Positions 30,390 to 40,953 of a stretch of 64,000 nucleotides of DNA are shown piece after piece; position 1 is the stretch's first letter, and every line of letters starts with the position of its first letter. The stretch is from Arthrobacter citreus (lineage in GTDB: Bacteria > Bacillota > Bacilli > Bacillales > Bacillaceae_G), in assembly GCA_013200995.1 (NCBI GenBank), contig CP053688.1, positions 3,720,001 to 3,784,000 of the forward strand, read 5' to 3'. The notes under the pieces were generated by a model. The model ran no database searches. It was given only the letters and a program-made list of their open reading frames with translations, and was not told the DNA's origin. The position numbers were made by a program, and so were the translations under genes.

Positions 30390-30680
30390 TTATTTTTCTT
30401 CTTCACGAATAACGATGTGGCGGATGATATCTTCGCTGATTTTCGCTAAACGATCGAATTCTTGTACAGCTTCTGGTTTAGCAGAAACGTTTACAAGCAT
30501 GTAGTGTCCATCACGGAAATCGTTAATTTCATAAGCTAAACGACGTTTACCCCACTCTTTAACGTTTGTGATTTCTGCACCTTGTTCAGTTAAAACGCTG
30601 TTGAAACGCTCAACTAATGCTTTTTGTGCCTCGTCTTCCATGTTTGGACGAACGATGTACATGATTTCGTATTTATTCAT
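30390..30680 (-). CDS. rpsF: 30S ribosomal protein S6
   Basis: 96 residues, starting [13 protein letters not shown] and containing [22 protein letters not shown], typical of S6. ATG 30680 has AAAGGAGGTG about 10 nt upstream; the open frame extends 17 codons further but lacks a start signal. It binds S18 in the 30S platform and likely represses its own operon through the leader at 30681-30756. Confidence 0.97.
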   Translation of the reverse strand: MNKYEIMYIVRPNMEDEAQKALVERFNSVLTEQGAEITNVKEWGKRRLAYEINDFRDGHYMLVNVSAKPEAVQEFDRLAKISEDIIRHIVIREEEK

Positions 30681-30756
30681 CACAATGTCACCTCCTTTTG
30701 GTCTAACGGCCCAATTAAGGGCAAGGAGCAATTTTATTAATCACTCACGAGTTAAA
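30681..30756 (-). promoter_or_regulatory. S6:S18-type autoregulatory leader of rpsF
   Basis: The transcript forms an outer stem in which CTCCTT (30723-30728) pairs with AAGGAG (30692-30697), hiding the Shine-Dalgarno. Inside is a hairpin GCCC-loop-GGGC (30709-30722), followed by a 10-nt bulge that starts with CG after the hairpin's GGGC. This matches the known layout of leaders bound by the S6:S18 complex, with a conserved CCG next to the hairpin. Based on sequence pairing only. Confidence 0.6.
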
Positions 30757-30785
30757 ATTATAGCATAGTTTTTTTTAGATAGCAA
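30757..30785 (-). promoter_or_regulatory. SigA promoter of rpsF-ssb-rpsR
   Basis: Minus-strand TTGCTA (complement of 30780-30785), 17-nt spacer, TATAAT (complement of 30757-30762), about 75 nt upstream of the rpsF start. Confidence 0.8.
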
Positions 30786-30809
30786 ATCAATAATTGAGTT
30801 GCTTATTTA

Positions 30810-31910
30810 TTAAACATTGAAACGGAAGTGCATTACATCTCCGTCTTGAACAATATACTCTTTACCTTCTAAACGTACTTTACCAGCTTCTTTTGCTGAA
30901 GTCATGTTACCGTAATTCGCTAAATCTTCATATGAAACTGTTTCTGCACGGATAAACCCACGTTCAAAGTCAGTATGGATTACGCCAGCGCATTGTGGAG
31001 CTTTCATGCCTTTTTTAAATGTCCAAGCTCTTACTTCTTGTACACCTGCTGTAAAATAAGTAGCTAGTCCTAATAAAGAATAAGCTGCACGAATTAATTG
31101 ATCTAAACCTGATTCTTCAATCCCTAGCTCTTGAAGGAATGTGCGCTTTTCTTCGTCATCTAGCTCAGCAATTTCTTCTTCAATTTTCGCACTAATTACA
31201 ATTACTTGTGAACCTTCTTCTGCTGCAAATGCTTTTACTCTTTCAACATATTCGTTATCTGAAGAATCTGCAAGATCATCTTCGCCAACATTTGTAATGT
31301 AAAGCATTGGTTTTGTCGTTAATAAGTGTAATCCTTTTACTACTTTCATTTGTTCTTCTGTAAACTCTACTGAACGAGCTGGCTTATCACTTTCAAATGC
31401 ATCTCTTAATTTCACTAAAATTTCATGCTCATAAGATGCATCTTTGTCTTTTTGCTTTGCTAATTTTGCTACACGATCAATACGTTTTTCAACTGATTCT
31501 AAGTCTGCAAGAATTAACTCTAAGTTAATTGTCTCAATATCTGCAATTGGATCAACCTTTCCAGATACGTGAGTAATATTATCGTCTGCAAAACAACGAA
31601 CTACTTGGCAAATTGCATCTACTTCACGAATATGAGATAAAAACTTATTCCCTAAACCTTCACCTTTACTTGCACCTTTTACGATTCCTGCGATATCAGT
31701 AAATTCAAAAGTTGTTGGAACAGTTTTTTTTGGTTGAACTAATTCTGTTAATTTTTCTAAACGATAATCTGGTACTTCTACTACACCTACATTTGGGTCA
31801 ATTGTACAAAAAGGATAGTTTGCTGATTCAGCACCAGCTTGTGTAATTGCATTAAATAATGTCGACTTTCCTACGTTTGGTAAACCTACGATACCTGCTG
31901 TTAATGGCAT
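30810..31910 (-). CDS. ychF: Redox-regulated ATPase YchF
   Basis: 366 residues. P-loop GLPNVGKST (8-16), a coiled-coil insertion, and a C-terminal TGS domain ending KEYIVQDGDVMHFRFNV. The Obg-family protein prefers ATP and associates with ribosomes. ATG 31910 (MPLTAGIVG) has TAGGAG 8 nt upstream and matches B. subtilis YyaF; the frame three codons upstream is not needed. Ends shortly before the rpsF promoter. Confidence 0.96.
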   Translation of the reverse strand: MPLTAGIVGLPNVGKSTLFNAITQAGAESANYPFCTIDPNVGVVEVPDYRLEKLTELVQPKKTVPTTFEFTDIAGIVKGASKGEGLGNKFLSHIREVDAICQVVRCFADDNITHVSGKVDPIADIETINLELILADLESVEKRIDRVAKLAKQKDKDASYEHEILVKLRDAFESDKPARSVEFTEEQMKVVKGLHLLTTKPMLYITNVGEDDLADSSDNEYVERVKAFAAEEGSQVIVISAKIEEEIAELDDEEKRTFLQELGIEESGLDQLIRAAYSLLGLATYFTAGVQEVRAWTFKKGMKAPQCAGVIHTDFERGFIRAETVSYEDLANYGNMTSAKEAGKVRLEGKEYIVQDGDVMHFRFNV

Positions 31911-32003
31911 ATTTTCCACTCCTATACGAACTTAGTTAATCTTTCACAATTATATTGATTTCGAAAAAAAATAACAAGGAAATATTATTTCTAAACATAC
32001 GAA

Positions 32004-32053
32004 AGGTATCTAATATGAGCATTCCTTAAAATTGCTCTACTAGATACCCCTTT
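32004..32053 (-). terminator. Stem-loop between the DUF951 gene and ychF
   Basis: Two-part stem: GGTATCTA with TAGATACC (outer) and GAGCA with TGCTC (inner). It lies just after the DUF951 stop on the minus strand. The U-tract is weak, so termination may be partial. Confidence 0.55.
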
Positions 32054-32069
32054 GATTTTAAAAATCGGC

Positions 32070-32267
32070 CTACTCTTCAGCTCGAACTAAAACCTTTTTT
32101 AATTTTCGTGAGAACTCTCTGCGTGGTATTAACACGCTATGCTCGCACCCCTCACACTTTAAACGAATATCCATACCCATTCGAATAATTTTCCATCTGT
32201 TCTCACCACATGGGTGAGGTTTTTTCATTTCAACTATATCGTTTAGATTAAAAGATTTTTCTTCCAC
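32070..32267 (-). CDS. DUF951 family protein (YyzM)
   Basis: 65 residues. N-terminal strand LNDIVEMKKPHPCGENRWKI and CEGC (residues 38-41), with Cys20 and the CEGC pair as possible metal ligands. Full match to the DUF951 pattern; function unknown. Lies between the MscS gene and ychF, the position it keeps in other Bacillus. ATG start. Confidence 0.85.
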   Translation of the reverse strand: MEEKSFNLNDIVEMKKPHPCGENRWKIIRMGMDIRLKCEGCEHSVLIPRREFSRKLKKVLVRAEE

Positions 32268-32304
32268 GCTAAAATTTCACATCCTTAAAATAGTAGCATA
32301 CAAA

Positions 32305-33201
32305 CTATACATTCGCATTTTCATTTTTAGCTTCTGGTTGTTTATATAATACCATTTTTGGATACGGCATATCTATGTTATTTCTTGCAAGTACTTCCTT
32401 AATTTCTTTTCGAATTGCTCTAGAAATTTTAAACTGTGTCATGGCTTTAACTTCCGAAGCGATTCGTAATGTTACTTCTGTTGGCCCTAAATTTTGTATT
32501 CCAAGAAACTCTGGAGCCTTTACCATATCTTCATATCGATCTGGCATTGTTTCTAAATGTTCTTCAATTACACTTTGCGCGTGTTCAATATCGCCTTCAT
32601 ATGAAATGCTAATATCTACTAAGGCAACTGCATTATGTAATGAAAAATTGGTTACTTCCGTAATCATTCCATTTTGAATAATATGAAGTTCACCAGTTGA
32701 GCTTCTAATTTTTGTTGTCTTTAATCCAATTGATTGCACCGTTCCTTCAAAGGTTTGAATCCTTATATAGTCACCAACTGAAAACTGATCTTCAAACAAA
32801 ATAAAAAATCCAGAAATGATATCTTTTACTAAGCTTTGTGCACCAAAACCGATTGCTACACCACCAATTCCGGCCCCAACTAAAAGCCCTTTAATTTCAA
32901 CTCCAAATATCGGAAGAATGGTCAAGGCAGCAATAAAAAATACTACATAGGCAATTATATTTTCCATCAGCTTAATAAGCGTTACAGATCTTCTTTCTGA
33001 TACTTGTAATGGACCCCTTGCATTGACCTTTAATAGATTACGGATTAACTTTCTTCCGAGTTTCACAGCCAAAACCGAAGCAATGATAATTAAGGCTATT
33101 TTTATTGATGAACGAAAAATGGTGTCCCATTGATCTGGCGTTAACATGCTTTTTTTTATTGTCTTTTCGGCTGTCTCTATTGTATCCGCCGCGTTATTCA
33201 T
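32305..33201 (-). CDS. MscS-family small-conductance mechanosensitive channel
   Basis: 298 residues. Three TM helices (about 28-50, 75-100, 103-128), with the pore helix GLLVGAGIGGVAIGFGAQSLVKD, followed by the beta domain (FFILFEDQFSVGDYI) and a cytosolic alpha/beta vestibule. Opens under membrane tension to release solutes after osmotic downshift. ATG with AGGGGGA upstream. Same location as in other Bacillus, between yyaC and the DUF951 gene. Confidence 0.93.
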   Translation of the reverse strand: MNNAADTIETAEKTIKKSMLTPDQWDTIFRSSIKIALIIIASVLAVKLGRKLIRNLLKVNARGPLQVSERRSVTLIKLMENIIAYVVFFIAALTILPIFGVEIKGLLVGAGIGGVAIGFGAQSLVKDIISGFFILFEDQFSVGDYIRIQTFEGTVQSIGLKTTKIRSSTGELHIIQNGMITEVTNFSLHNAVALVDISISYEGDIEHAQSVIEEHLETMPDRYEDMVKAPEFLGIQNLGPTEVTLRIASEVKAMTQFKISRAIRKEIKEVLARNNIDMPYPKMVLYKQPEAKNENANV

Positions 33202-33393
33202 TTTATGCTTTCCCCCTATTTCATTTCAAATAACTTCAACGTAATACTAAACGAATTGTCATTTTAAAACTACAAATATAAACAAATGTAATAATAGTTT
33301 AATTTAATAACAAAGATTTGGTGACTAAAGTATAAATTGTTTAAATTTTGCATAAACTAATACTACTCTCTTAAATGAAAAGTAGGCGATATT

Positions 33394-33981
33394 ATGCAAT
33401 TTTCGGCAAATCCTTTGCGTAACCTATTTAAGGATGACTATTCAGTGTTTTTAGATGATGATAACGCTATTAATCGATTTGCAGATCGTTTATGTAAGTC
33501 GCTTCCAAGTTTACACAATAAAGAAATTGTTTTTGTTTGCATTGGAACTGACCGTTCTACTGGAGACTCTCTAGGTCCTCTTGTTGGAACTATGTTAGGA
33601 GAACTAAACTTAAGTAGGTTTCGTTATTATGGTACTCTTGATGAGCCAATTCATGCGTTAAATCTTTCAGAACAGCTCGAAAGAATTAAAGGGAAGTATA
33701 ACAATCCGTTTATTGTTGCTGTAGACGCATGCTTAGGTCGCGTGAAAAGTATTGGCAGTGTACGTTTATCTAATGGACCATTAAAACCTGGCGCTGCTAT
33801 GAAGAAAGAACTACCTCTGGTTGGTGAGATTAATTTAACTGGCGTAGTAAATGTTAGTGGGTTTATGGAATTCTATGTTTTACAAAACACTAGATTAAGT
33901 CTTGTTATGAAGATGGCTAAGTTTATTGCAAATTCAATAAAAGAAACTGAAACAAGACATACATGCCAATTAGAATTTTAG
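33394..33981 (+). CDS. yyaC: YyaC, sporulation protein of the GPR-protease fold (DUF1256)
   Basis: 195 residues with the pattern IVFVCIGTDRSTGDSLGPLVGTMLGE near 45-70 and IVAVDACLGRV near 108-118, as in YyaC. The fold is related to the germination protease GPR but its role is not defined; in B. subtilis it is expressed in the forespore. The only plus-strand gene in this block; I saw no convincing sigma-F -35/-10 pair. Confidence 0.88.
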   Translation: MQFSANPLRNLFKDDYSVFLDDDNAINRFADRLCKSLPSLHNKEIVFVCIGTDRSTGDSLGPLVGTMLGELNLSRFRYYGTLDEPIHALNLSEQLERIKGKYNNPFIVAVDACLGRVKSIGSVRLSNGPLKPGAAMKKELPLVGEINLTGVVNVSGFMEFYVLQNTRLSLVMKMAKFIANSIKETETRHTCQLEF

Positions 33982-34023
33982 TGTAATAGAATAATAACTT
34001 TCAATTATAAAACAATAAACAGC

Positions 34024-34072
34024 AAGGGAATATTGAATGCATCGGATGAGCCAACACAGTTAATATTCCCTT
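34024..34072. terminator. Hairpin between yyaC and parB
   Basis: An 11-bp stem (AAGGGAATATT with AATATTCCCTT) with a 27-nt loop between convergent genes. Likely a shared terminator although the U-tracts are short. Confidence 0.6.
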
Positions 34073-34080
34073 AGAATGAC

Positions 34081-34917
34081 TTATTTTATAATTGAAAGGA
34101 TTCTTTCCAAATCTTCTTTATTAAAGAATTGAATTTCTATTTTCCCTTTATCTTTAACTGACTTTATTTTAACTGAGGTCCCAAACTTTTCTTGTAAAAC
34201 ATCTTCGTACTCACTAAAGAATACGTTCTTATTTGAAGTTTTCTTTGGTGTTTCACGTGAAACATTTTCATTTAAATCATTAACTAGTGCTTCAACCTCA
34301 CGAACACTAAGATTTTTTTCGATTACCTTTAATGCAGTACTTTCGATTAATCCTTTTCGCTTAAGGCCTAGAAGTGCTCTTCCATGTCCCATAGAGAGAG
34401 TGCCTTCCTCAACCATCTTTTGAACAGAGTTGGGTAATGTTAAGATTCTTAAATAGTTGGCAATATGTGGTCGACTTTTGCCAAGTCTCTTTGCCAATTG
34501 CTCTTGAGTTAAATGTAATTGTTCAATTAAGGTTTGATATGCTTCAGCTTCTTCTAGAGGATTTAAATCATCTCGCTGTAAATTTTCTAATACAGCTAAC
34601 TCCATCATTTGTTCTTCGGAAAGTTCCCTAACAATAACTGGTACTGTATTTAGACCCGCGTTTTTTGCTGCACGGTATCGTCTTTCTCCAGCAACAATTT
34701 GAAAACCTTTTATACTTTTTCTAGCTATGATTGGTTGAAGAATTCCATGTTCAATTACAGATTGAGTTAACTCTAACATCGCTGCTTCGTCAAATACTTT
34801 GCGAGGCTGGTATGGGTTAGGTCTAAGTTCTTTAAGTTCAATTTCTTGAACTAACTCTTCTTGTTGATTGATATCTTGGAAAAATGCTCCAATACCTTTA
34901 CCTAAACCTTTAGCCAT
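34081..34917 (-). CDS. parB: Chromosome-partitioning protein ParB (Spo0J)
   Basis: 278 residues. ParB/Srx-like CTP-binding domain (about 20-115, with GERRYRAA), helix-turn-helix (TQEQLAKRLGKSRPHIANYLR) and a C-terminal dimer domain (KIEIQFFNKEDLERIL). Binds parS, spreads as a CTP clamp and loads SMC. ATG 34917 (MAKGLGKGIG) overlaps the parA stop by 8 nt. A parS site is built into the gene. Confidence 0.96.
   Translation of the reverse strand: MAKGLGKGIGAFFQDINQQEELVQEIELKELRPNPYQPRKVFDEAAMLELTQSVIEHGILQPIIARKSIKGFQIVAGERRYRAAKNAGLNTVPVIVRELSEEQMMELAVLENLQRDDLNPLEEAEAYQTLIEQLHLTQEQLAKRLGKSRPHIANYLRILTLPNSVQKMVEEGTLSMGHGRALLGLKRKGLIESTALKVIEKNLSVREVEALVNDLNENVSRETPKKTSNKNVFFSEYEDVLQEKFGTSVKIKSVKDKGKIEIQFFNKEDLERILSIIK
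34249..34264. promoter_or_regulatory. parS site within parB
   Basis: TGTTTCACGTGAAACA, a perfect palindromic match to the parS consensus, in the codons for NVSRET, as in B. subtilis spo0J. Confidence 0.95.
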
Positions 34918-35671
34918 TATCAATCACTTCCTTTGCTAGATCGAGATAAACTTCCGCACCTCTAGACTTTGGATCATATGTAATGATCGGTTTACCGTGA
35001 CTTGGTGCTTCGCTTAAGCGTACATTTCTTGGAATAATTGATTTATAGACGCGATCTTGAAAATACTTTTTTACTTCTTCAATAACTTGAAGCCCTAAAT
35101 TTGTACGAGCATCTAGCATTGTTAATAACACGCCTTCGATTGCTAAATTTTTATTTAAATGTTTTTGAACTAAACGGACTGTACTTAATAATTGACTTAA
35201 TCCTTCAAGTGCGTAATATTCACACTGAACTGGAATAATAATTGAATCAGATGCGGTTAACGAATTTAAAGTTAATAAACCTAATGATGGAGGACAATCT
35301 ATTAAAATATAATCATAGTTACCTTTTACTGTATCTAAAGCACGTTTTAATCGTACTTCTCTTGAAATAGTAGGTACTAACTCAATTTCCGCTCCAGCAA
35401 GTTGAATTGTTGCTGGAATAATATCGAAATTTGGAATAGCAGTGTTTAAAATGACATTTTTCGCCTCTACATCATCAACTAATACATTGTACACACACTG
35501 ATTAACATCAGCTTTTTCAATTCCAATACCACTAGTTGCATTACCTTGAGGATCTATATCGACCAGTAATACTTTTTTTCCTAAATGAGCTAAGCAGGCA
35601 CTTAAGTTAACAGATGTTGTAGTCTTGCCAACACCACCTTTTTGATTAGCTATAGAGATTACTTTAACCAC
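34910..35671 (-). CDS. parA: Chromosome-partitioning ATPase ParA (Soj)
   Basis: 253 residues. Deviant Walker A QKGGVGKTTTSVNL, Walker A' VDIDPQGNAT, and Walker B YDYILIDCPPSLG. ATP-dependent dimers bind DNA; also acts on DnaA to control initiation. The start is GTG 35671 (M-VKVISIANQK), with GGAAGGAG 11 nt upstream, matching B. subtilis Soj; the frame extends 10 codons upstream. Confidence 0.96.
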   Translation of the reverse strand: MVKVISIANQKGGVGKTTTSVNLSACLAHLGKKVLLVDIDPQGNATSGIGIEKADVNQCVYNVLVDDVEAKNVILNTAIPNFDIIPATIQLAGAEIELVPTISREVRLKRALDTVKGNYDYILIDCPPSLGLLTLNSLTASDSIIIPVQCEYYALEGLSQLLSTVRLVQKHLNKNLAIEGVLLTMLDARTNLGLQVIEEVKKYFQDRVYKSIIPRNVRLSEAPSHGKPIITYDPKSRGAEVYLDLAKEVIDNG

Positions 35672-35767
35672 TATGTAATCTACTCCTTCCACAACAAACA
35701 ATTCTTATATTCTATTCTATCATGAATGGATTCATCATTGTGTTTAGATTTAAAAATGGATAAAAAA

Positions 35768-35793
35768 AATTCACCACTGAAAAGGGGTGAATT
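35768..35793 (-). terminator. Terminator of noc
   Basis: An 8-bp stem (AATTCACC with GGTGAATT), followed on the minus strand by eight T, shortly after the noc stop. It separates noc from parAB. Confidence 0.85.
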
Positions 35794-35798
35794 AAGTC

Positions 35799-36656
35799 TT
35801 ATTTCTTTGGAATTTTAATTGTTATTTGATAATACTCATCATGTTCTTCTTCTAGACTATCAATATTCATACCGGTTTTAGTGACCATTTGTAAAGACTC
35901 TCGGATCGTATTCATAGCTATTCTAATATCTTTACTAATAGCCTTGAATTTCCGTTTAGCCTTTGGTTTTTTTTCTGTTGTTTCTGTAAGTAACATTACT
36001 ACTCTATCTTCCGTTTGTTTTACATTTAATTGTTTTTCAATTATTTCTTGAAGAAGAGTTATTTGTAATTGTGGAAGCTTTAATGGAATAAGTGCTCGAG
36101 CATGACGTTCTGTAATTGACTTGTCCAATAAGGCCTGTTGTATTTCCCCGGGAAGTTTTAGCAATCTTAATTTATTTGCAACAGTCGATTGACCTTTGCC
36201 TAATCGTTGAGCTAATGCTTCTTGGGTTAAGTTATGTAAATCGATTAATTTTTGGTAAGCGACAGCTTCTTCGAAAGGAGATAATTCTTCACGTTGTAAA
36301 TTTTCGATCAGAGCAACAGACGCAGTCTCTGTGTCATTAAACGTCTTTACAATTGCAGGAATCGTAGCCCAACCTAAAGATGAAACTGCCCTGAATCTTC
36401 TTTCCCCGGCAATTATTTCATAAAATTTTGGTCTAATTTCCCTAACGACAATTGGTTGAATAATTCCATGAGTTCGAATCGTTAGCGCTAATTCTTTAAT
36501 TTTTTCATCATCAAAGAATGTTCTAGGCTGATACTGATTCGGTACAATTTCTGATACTGGAATTTGGCGTATCACTTCATTACTTGAAGCAGAATCCTGA
36601 ACATCATCATTTTCCTTTTCTGACAAGCCAAATAACCTAGATAATGTGCTTTTCAA
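35799..36656 (-). CDS. noc: Nucleoid occlusion protein Noc
   Basis: 285 residues, ParB paralogue. N-terminal amphipathic segment ([14 protein letters not shown]) for membrane contact, a CTP-binding domain (GERRFRAV), helix-turn-helix ([23 protein letters not shown], the Noc version) and an [12 protein letters not shown]-terminal domain. Prevents division over the chromosome. The start is TTG 36656 with GGGTGGG upstream, giving [10 protein letters not shown] as in B. subtilis MKHSFSRFFG. A perfect parS lies 53 nt upstream. Confidence 0.94.
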   Translation of the reverse strand: MKSTLSRLFGLSEKENDDVQDSASSNEVIRQIPVSEIVPNQYQPRTFFDDEKIKELALTIRTHGIIQPIVVREIRPKFYEIIAGERRFRAVSSLGWATIPAIVKTFNDTETASVALIENLQREELSPFEEAVAYQKLIDLHNLTQEALAQRLGKGQSTVANKLRLLKLPGEIQQALLDKSITERHARALIPLKLPQLQITLLQEIIEKQLNVKQTEDRVVMLLTETTEKKPKAKRKFKAISKDIRIAMNTIRESLQMVTKTGMNIDSLEEEHDEYYQITIKIPKK

Positions 36657-36708
36657 TGTGATTCCCACCCTTTTAGAATTTCGTTCACAATAGAATAAAC
36701 ATAACAAA

Positions 36709-36724
36709 TGTTTCACGTGAAACA
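36709..36724. promoter_or_regulatory. parS site upstream of noc
   Basis: TGTTTCACGTGAAACA, perfect palindrome in the gap between rsmG and noc. Bound ParB may affect noc transcription. Confidence 0.95.
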
Positions 36725-36741
36725 TTTGTTAGTTTATCATA

Positions 36742-37461
36742 TTAAATTTCTAACGGTTCTTTACCTGGAGTACCCGGTTTACGTGGATACTTATTTGGTG
36801 TTTTACGTTTCTTTTCTACTATAACAATATTTCGATCACTATCTTCGCCTGGAAGAGTAAAGTGATTAATAGATTTAACTTCTCCGCCAAGAGTTTTAAT
36901 TGCATACTTTGCTTTATCTAACTCTTCATGGCCCGCAGCACCTTTTAGTGCAACAAAGTAGCCATCTTGTTTAACAAGTGGTAAGCATAATTCAGTTAAA
37001 ACCGACATTCTAGCAACCGCTCTGGCTGTTACAACATCGAAAGATTCTCTCATACCAGCTTTTTTAGCAAAAGTTTCGGCTCGATCATGAATAAACGTTA
37101 CATTTTCTAATTGTAATTCCTTCGCTAAATGATTTAAAAATGTAATCCTTTTTTGAAGGGAGTCAACGATTGTTAGACGGATAGATGGAAAACATATTTT
37201 GATTGGAATAGAAGGGAAGCCCGCTCCTGCACCAATATCACATATAGTCATCTCATCATCAAAATTGAAATAAAATGAAGCGCTAATCGAATCATAAAAA
37301 TGCTTTAAATACACTTCTTCTTCTTCTGTAATAGCAGTTAAGTTCATTTTATTGTTCCATTCAACTAATGTGTGGAAATATATATCAAATTGTTTTAATT
37401 GAAAATCTGATAAATGAATCCCTTTATCTTTAAGTGCAGCGATAAATTGTTCTTTATTCAC
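36742..37461 (-). CDS. rsmG: 16S rRNA (guanine527-N7)-methyltransferase RsmG
   Basis: 239 residues. SAM-binding fold with [16 protein letters not shown] and [15 protein letters not shown]. Methylates G527 of 16S rRNA; loss gives low-level streptomycin resistance in other bacteria. GTG start (complement of 37459-37461) with AGGGG upstream. Follows mnmG by 21 nt. Confidence 0.96.
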   Translation of the reverse strand: MNKEQFIAALKDKGIHLSDFQLKQFDIYFHTLVEWNNKMNLTAITEEEEVYLKHFYDSISASFYFNFDDEMTICDIGAGAGFPSIPIKICFPSIRLTIVDSLQKRITFLNHLAKELQLENVTFIHDRAETFAKKAGMRESFDVVTARAVARMSVLTELCLPLVKQDGYFVALKGAAGHEELDKAKYAIKTLGGEVKSINHFTLPGEDSDRNIVIVEKKRKTPNKYPRKPGTPGKEPLEI

Positions 37462-37482
37462 TAGTAATTCCCCTATCTATTA

Positions 37483-39369
37483 TTAGTTCGATATTCTTGC
37501 AATTTTTCCTTGTTCTAAATAAACAAGTAGAATTGAAATATCTGCAGGATTAACACCAGATATACGAGAAGCCTGACCAACTGATAGTGGGCGCACTTGC
37601 TCAAGCTTTTGTCTTGCCTCAGTAGCAAGGCCATGAATAGCTTGATAATCGATATTTTCAGGGACTTTCTTTAAATCCATTTTCTTCATACGTTCTACTT
37701 GATTAAGTGATTTTTCAATATAGCCTTCATATTTAATCTGTATTTCAACTTGCTCTTTTACATCTGAATGTAACTCTTTTTCAGATGGAGAAACAGTTTC
37801 TATATGTCCATAAAGCATTTCCGGTCGACGTAGAAGATCCGCCGCTTTAATTCCATCTTTCAGTTCACTACCGCCATTTTGAGCAATTAATTCCTGTACT
37901 TCTTTGGTTGGTCTTAATTGAGTAGTTTTTAAACGTTCTATTTCTTCCTCAATTAACGTTTTCTTTTGTTCAAACTCAGCATATCTTTCATCAGATATTA
38001 AGCCAAGTTTTTTACCTATTTTCGTTAAACGTAAATCTGCATTATCATGACGTAGTAATAAGCGGTATTCCGCTCTAGAAGTAAGAAGACGGTATGGTTC
38101 ATTTGTCCCCTTCGTTACTAGGTCATCGATTAAAACACCAATGTATGCTTCAGAGCGATCTAAAATCAACTCTTCTTTATCTAACGAACGACATGCAGCA
38201 TTAATACCTGCCATTAAACCTTGACCAGCTGCTTCTTCATAACCTGATGTACCGTTAATTTGACCTGCAGTATATAAGTTCTTAATTGGTTTAAGTTCTA
38301 ATGTCGGCCATAATTGTGTAGGAACAATTGCATCATATTCAATTGCGTATCCAGTTCTCATCATTTGAACATTTTCTAGACCTGCAATCGAACGCAGCAT
38401 TTTTTCTTGTACGTCTTCAGGTAAACTAGTTGATAAACCTTGAACATACACTTCTTGAGTATTTCTACCTTCTGGCTCTAAGAAAATTTGATGTCTCGGT
38501 TTATCATTAAATCGGACAACTTTATCTTCAATTGAAGGACAATAACGAGGTCCTGTTCCTTTAATCATACCAGAATACATCGGCGAACGGTGTAAGTTAT
38601 CGTCGATGATCTGATGAGTATTTTCACTCGTATATGTCAACCAACAAGGAATTTGCTCTGTTTCAACTGGTTCTGTTTCGAACGAAAACGCGCGAGGTAC
38701 TTCATCTCCTGGTTGTATCTCTGTTTTTGAGTAATCAATACTATGACTATTTACTCGTGGAGGCGTACCTGTTTTGAAACGAACAAGTTCAATTCCTAAT
38801 TCCTCTAAATGCTCAGAAAGCTTAATCGCTGGTTGTTGATTATTAGGTCCGCTTGAGTATTTTAATTCTCCTACAATAATTTCTCCACGTAAGAATGTAC
38901 CAGTTGTAATAACAACTGTCTTCGAACGATAGATAGCCCCAGTTTGTGTAATTACTCCAGTGCATTGTCCATCTTCCACAATTAGTCGTTCAACTAGGCC
39001 TTGTTTTAGTGTTAGGTTTTCCGTATTTTCAATCGTTTTCTTTAATTCATGCTGATAGGCAAATTTATCTGCTTGTGCACGTAAAGCACGTACAGCAGGG
39101 CCTTTCCCTGTATTTAACATTCTCATTTGAATATGTGTTTTATCGATATTTCGACCCATTTCGCCACCGAGTGCATCAATTTCACGTACAACGATCCCTT
39201 TGGCAGGTCCACCTACCGATGGATTACATGGCATAAATGCTACCATATCGAGATTTATTGTTAGCATTAATGTTTTTGCGCCCATACGAGCAGACGCCAA
39301 TCCAGCTTCGCATCCAGCATGACCAGCGCCAATAACGATTACATCATAATTGCCTGCTTCAAAACTCAT
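37483..39369 (-). CDS. mnmG: tRNA uridine 5-carboxymethylaminomethyl enzyme MnmG
   Basis: 628 residues, usual length. N-terminal FAD dinucleotide fold [14 protein letters not shown], then [11 protein letters not shown] with the catalytic Cys, and a helical C-terminus that binds MnmE. With MnmE it modifies wobble U34. ATG start. The frame is intact throughout. Confidence 0.97.
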   Translation of the reverse strand: MSFEAGNYDVIVIGAGHAGCEAGLASARMGAKTLMLTINLDMVAFMPCNPSVGGPAKGIVVREIDALGGEMGRNIDKTHIQMRMLNTGKGPAVRALRAQADKFAYQHELKKTIENTENLTLKQGLVERLIVEDGQCTGVITQTGAIYRSKTVVITTGTFLRGEIIVGELKYSSGPNNQQPAIKLSEHLEELGIELVRFKTGTPPRVNSHSIDYSKTEIQPGDEVPRAFSFETEPVETEQIPCWLTYTSENTHQIIDDNLHRSPMYSGMIKGTGPRYCPSIEDKVVRFNDKPRHQIFLEPEGRNTQEVYVQGLSTSLPEDVQEKMLRSIAGLENVQMMRTGYAIEYDAIVPTQLWPTLELKPIKNLYTAGQINGTSGYEEAAGQGLMAGINAACRSLDKEELILDRSEAYIGVLIDDLVTKGTNEPYRLLTSRAEYRLLLRHDNADLRLTKIGKKLGLISDERYAEFEQKKTLIEEEIERLKTTQLRPTKEVQELIAQNGGSELKDGIKAADLLRRPEMLYGHIETVSPSEKELHSDVKEQVEIQIKYEGYIEKSLNQVERMKKMDLKKVPENIDYQAIHGLATEARQKLEQVRPLSVGQASRISGVNPADISILLVYLEQGKIARISN

Positions 39370-39390
39370 TTTTTTCTCCTCCTAACCATT

Positions 39391-40767
39391 TTATTTTCCT
39401 AAACAGAACTGAGAAAATAGCTGGTTGATTAAACTTTCTTGAACTGTATCTCCGACAATTTCACCTAACAACTCCCACGCTCTTGTTAAGTCAATTTGTA
39501 CTAAATCAATTGGCATACCACTTTTCATTGCCTCAATCGCATCATTAATCGTCTGTTCCGATTGTTTTAATAGTGCAATATGTCTAGCGTTTGATAAATA
39601 AGTTAAATCTTGCGCTTCAATTTGGCCTTCAAAATATAAATCTGCAATTGCCTTTTCTAAATCATCAATTCCTTTTTCCTCTTTTAAAGAAGTTGTTACA
39701 ATTGTAGCATTGCCAACTAATTCTTTTACTTCATTCATATCAAGCTTTTGTGATAAATCTGTTTTATTAATAATAATGATTACATCTTTATTGCTCATTT
39801 CAGCAAATAAATTGCGGTCCTCTTCACTTAAATGTTCGTTATTATTTAATACAAATAAAACAAGATCAGCCAAATTTAGTACCTTTTTCGACCTTTCGAC
39901 ACCAATCGCCTCTACAACATCTTTCGTTTCACGAATACCCGCTGTATCAATTAGTCGTAGTGGTACACCTTTAACATTTACATATTCTTCGATTACATCG
40001 CGTGTTGTACCAGGGATATCAGTTACAATTGCCTTACTTTCTTGCACAAGTGTATTTAAAAGAGAAGACTTTCCAACATTTGGTCTCCCTATAATGACAG
40101 TAGAAAGTCCTTCACGCAAAATTTTACCTTGTCTTGATGTTTCTAAAAGTTTCTGTATCTCAATTCGAACTGTTTTTGCTTTTTCAATTAAAACAGTATT
40201 TGTCATTTCCTCAACATCATCATATTCAGGGTAATCAATATTCACTTCAATATGAGCAAGAATCTCTAGCAAAGTTTGTCTTAAGCTATTCACTAGCTTA
40301 GATAAGCGACCTTCGACTTGGTTCATTGCAATAGCCATTGCTCGATCAGTTTTAGAGCGAATTAAGTCCATTACCGCTTCAGCCTGAGATAAGTCGATTC
40401 GGCCATTTAGAAATGCTCGTTTTGTAAATTCACCAGGCTCAGCTAATCTAGCCCCTTGCGAAAGTACTAACTCAAGTACCTTATTAACCGAAAAAATTCC
40501 ACCATGACAATTTATTTCGACAACATCCTCACGTGTGAATGTCTTTGGCGCTCTTAATACCGAGACCATGACTTCCTCAAAAGTATTACCAGAACTAGGA
40601 TCAACTAGATGGCCGTAATGAATTGTATGTGAGTCAACTATATTTAAATCTTTTTCTTTGAATAACTTATTTGCTATTTGAACAGCTTCGTCACCACTTA
40701 GACGAACGATGGCAATAGCACCTTCACCTTTTGGCGTCGATATTGCTGTAATTGTATCGAATTCCAT
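39391..40767 (-). CDS. mnmE: tRNA-modification GTPase MnmE
   Basis: 458 residues. N-terminal folate-binding domain ([25 protein letters not shown]), a helical domain split by a G domain ([25 protein letters not shown]) and the C-terminal FCLGK with the catalytic Cys. Partner of MnmG in U34 modification. ATG 40767 has GAGGTGA upstream; the frame extends 7 codons further but is not needed. Confidence 0.97.
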   Translation of the reverse strand: MEFDTITAISTPKGEGAIAIVRLSGDEAVQIANKLFKEKDLNIVDSHTIHYGHLVDPSSGNTFEEVMVSVLRAPKTFTREDVVEINCHGGIFSVNKVLELVLSQGARLAEPGEFTKRAFLNGRIDLSQAEAVMDLIRSKTDRAMAIAMNQVEGRLSKLVNSLRQTLLEILAHIEVNIDYPEYDDVEEMTNTVLIEKAKTVRIEIQKLLETSRQGKILREGLSTVIIGRPNVGKSSLLNTLVQESKAIVTDIPGTTRDVIEEYVNVKGVPLRLIDTAGIRETKDVVEAIGVERSKKVLNLADLVLFVLNNNEHLSEEDRNLFAEMSNKDVIIIINKTDLSQKLDMNEVKELVGNATIVTTSLKEEKGIDDLEKAIADLYFEGQIEAQDLTYLSNARHIALLKQSEQTINDAIEAMKSGMPIDLVQIDLTRAWELLGEIVGDTVQESLINQLFSQFCLGK

Positions 40768-40921
40768 AAAAAAATCACCTCGGAGCATGTTAAACGAAAG
40801 TCAACATGTTACTTCTAAATCTATAGCATAGCATAAAGAATTTTATAAATGAATGTTTTTATATTATAACCGTACGAAAGTACAAGTAAACTCATATGAC
40901 TTGAAATGCAGGACATAAAAA

Positions 40922-40953
40922 AAAACCAATTAAGGATTATCCCCTAATTGGTT
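40922..40953 (-). terminator. Terminator after jag
   Basis: A 10-bp stem (AAACCAATTA with TAATTGGTTT), followed on the minus strand by a T-run. It overlaps the last codons of jag. Confidence 0.8.

Noticed and set aside
33340..33393. Sigma-F promoter before yyaC
   Set aside because: GCATA is present at a suitable place but no matching -10 element follows at the right spacing.
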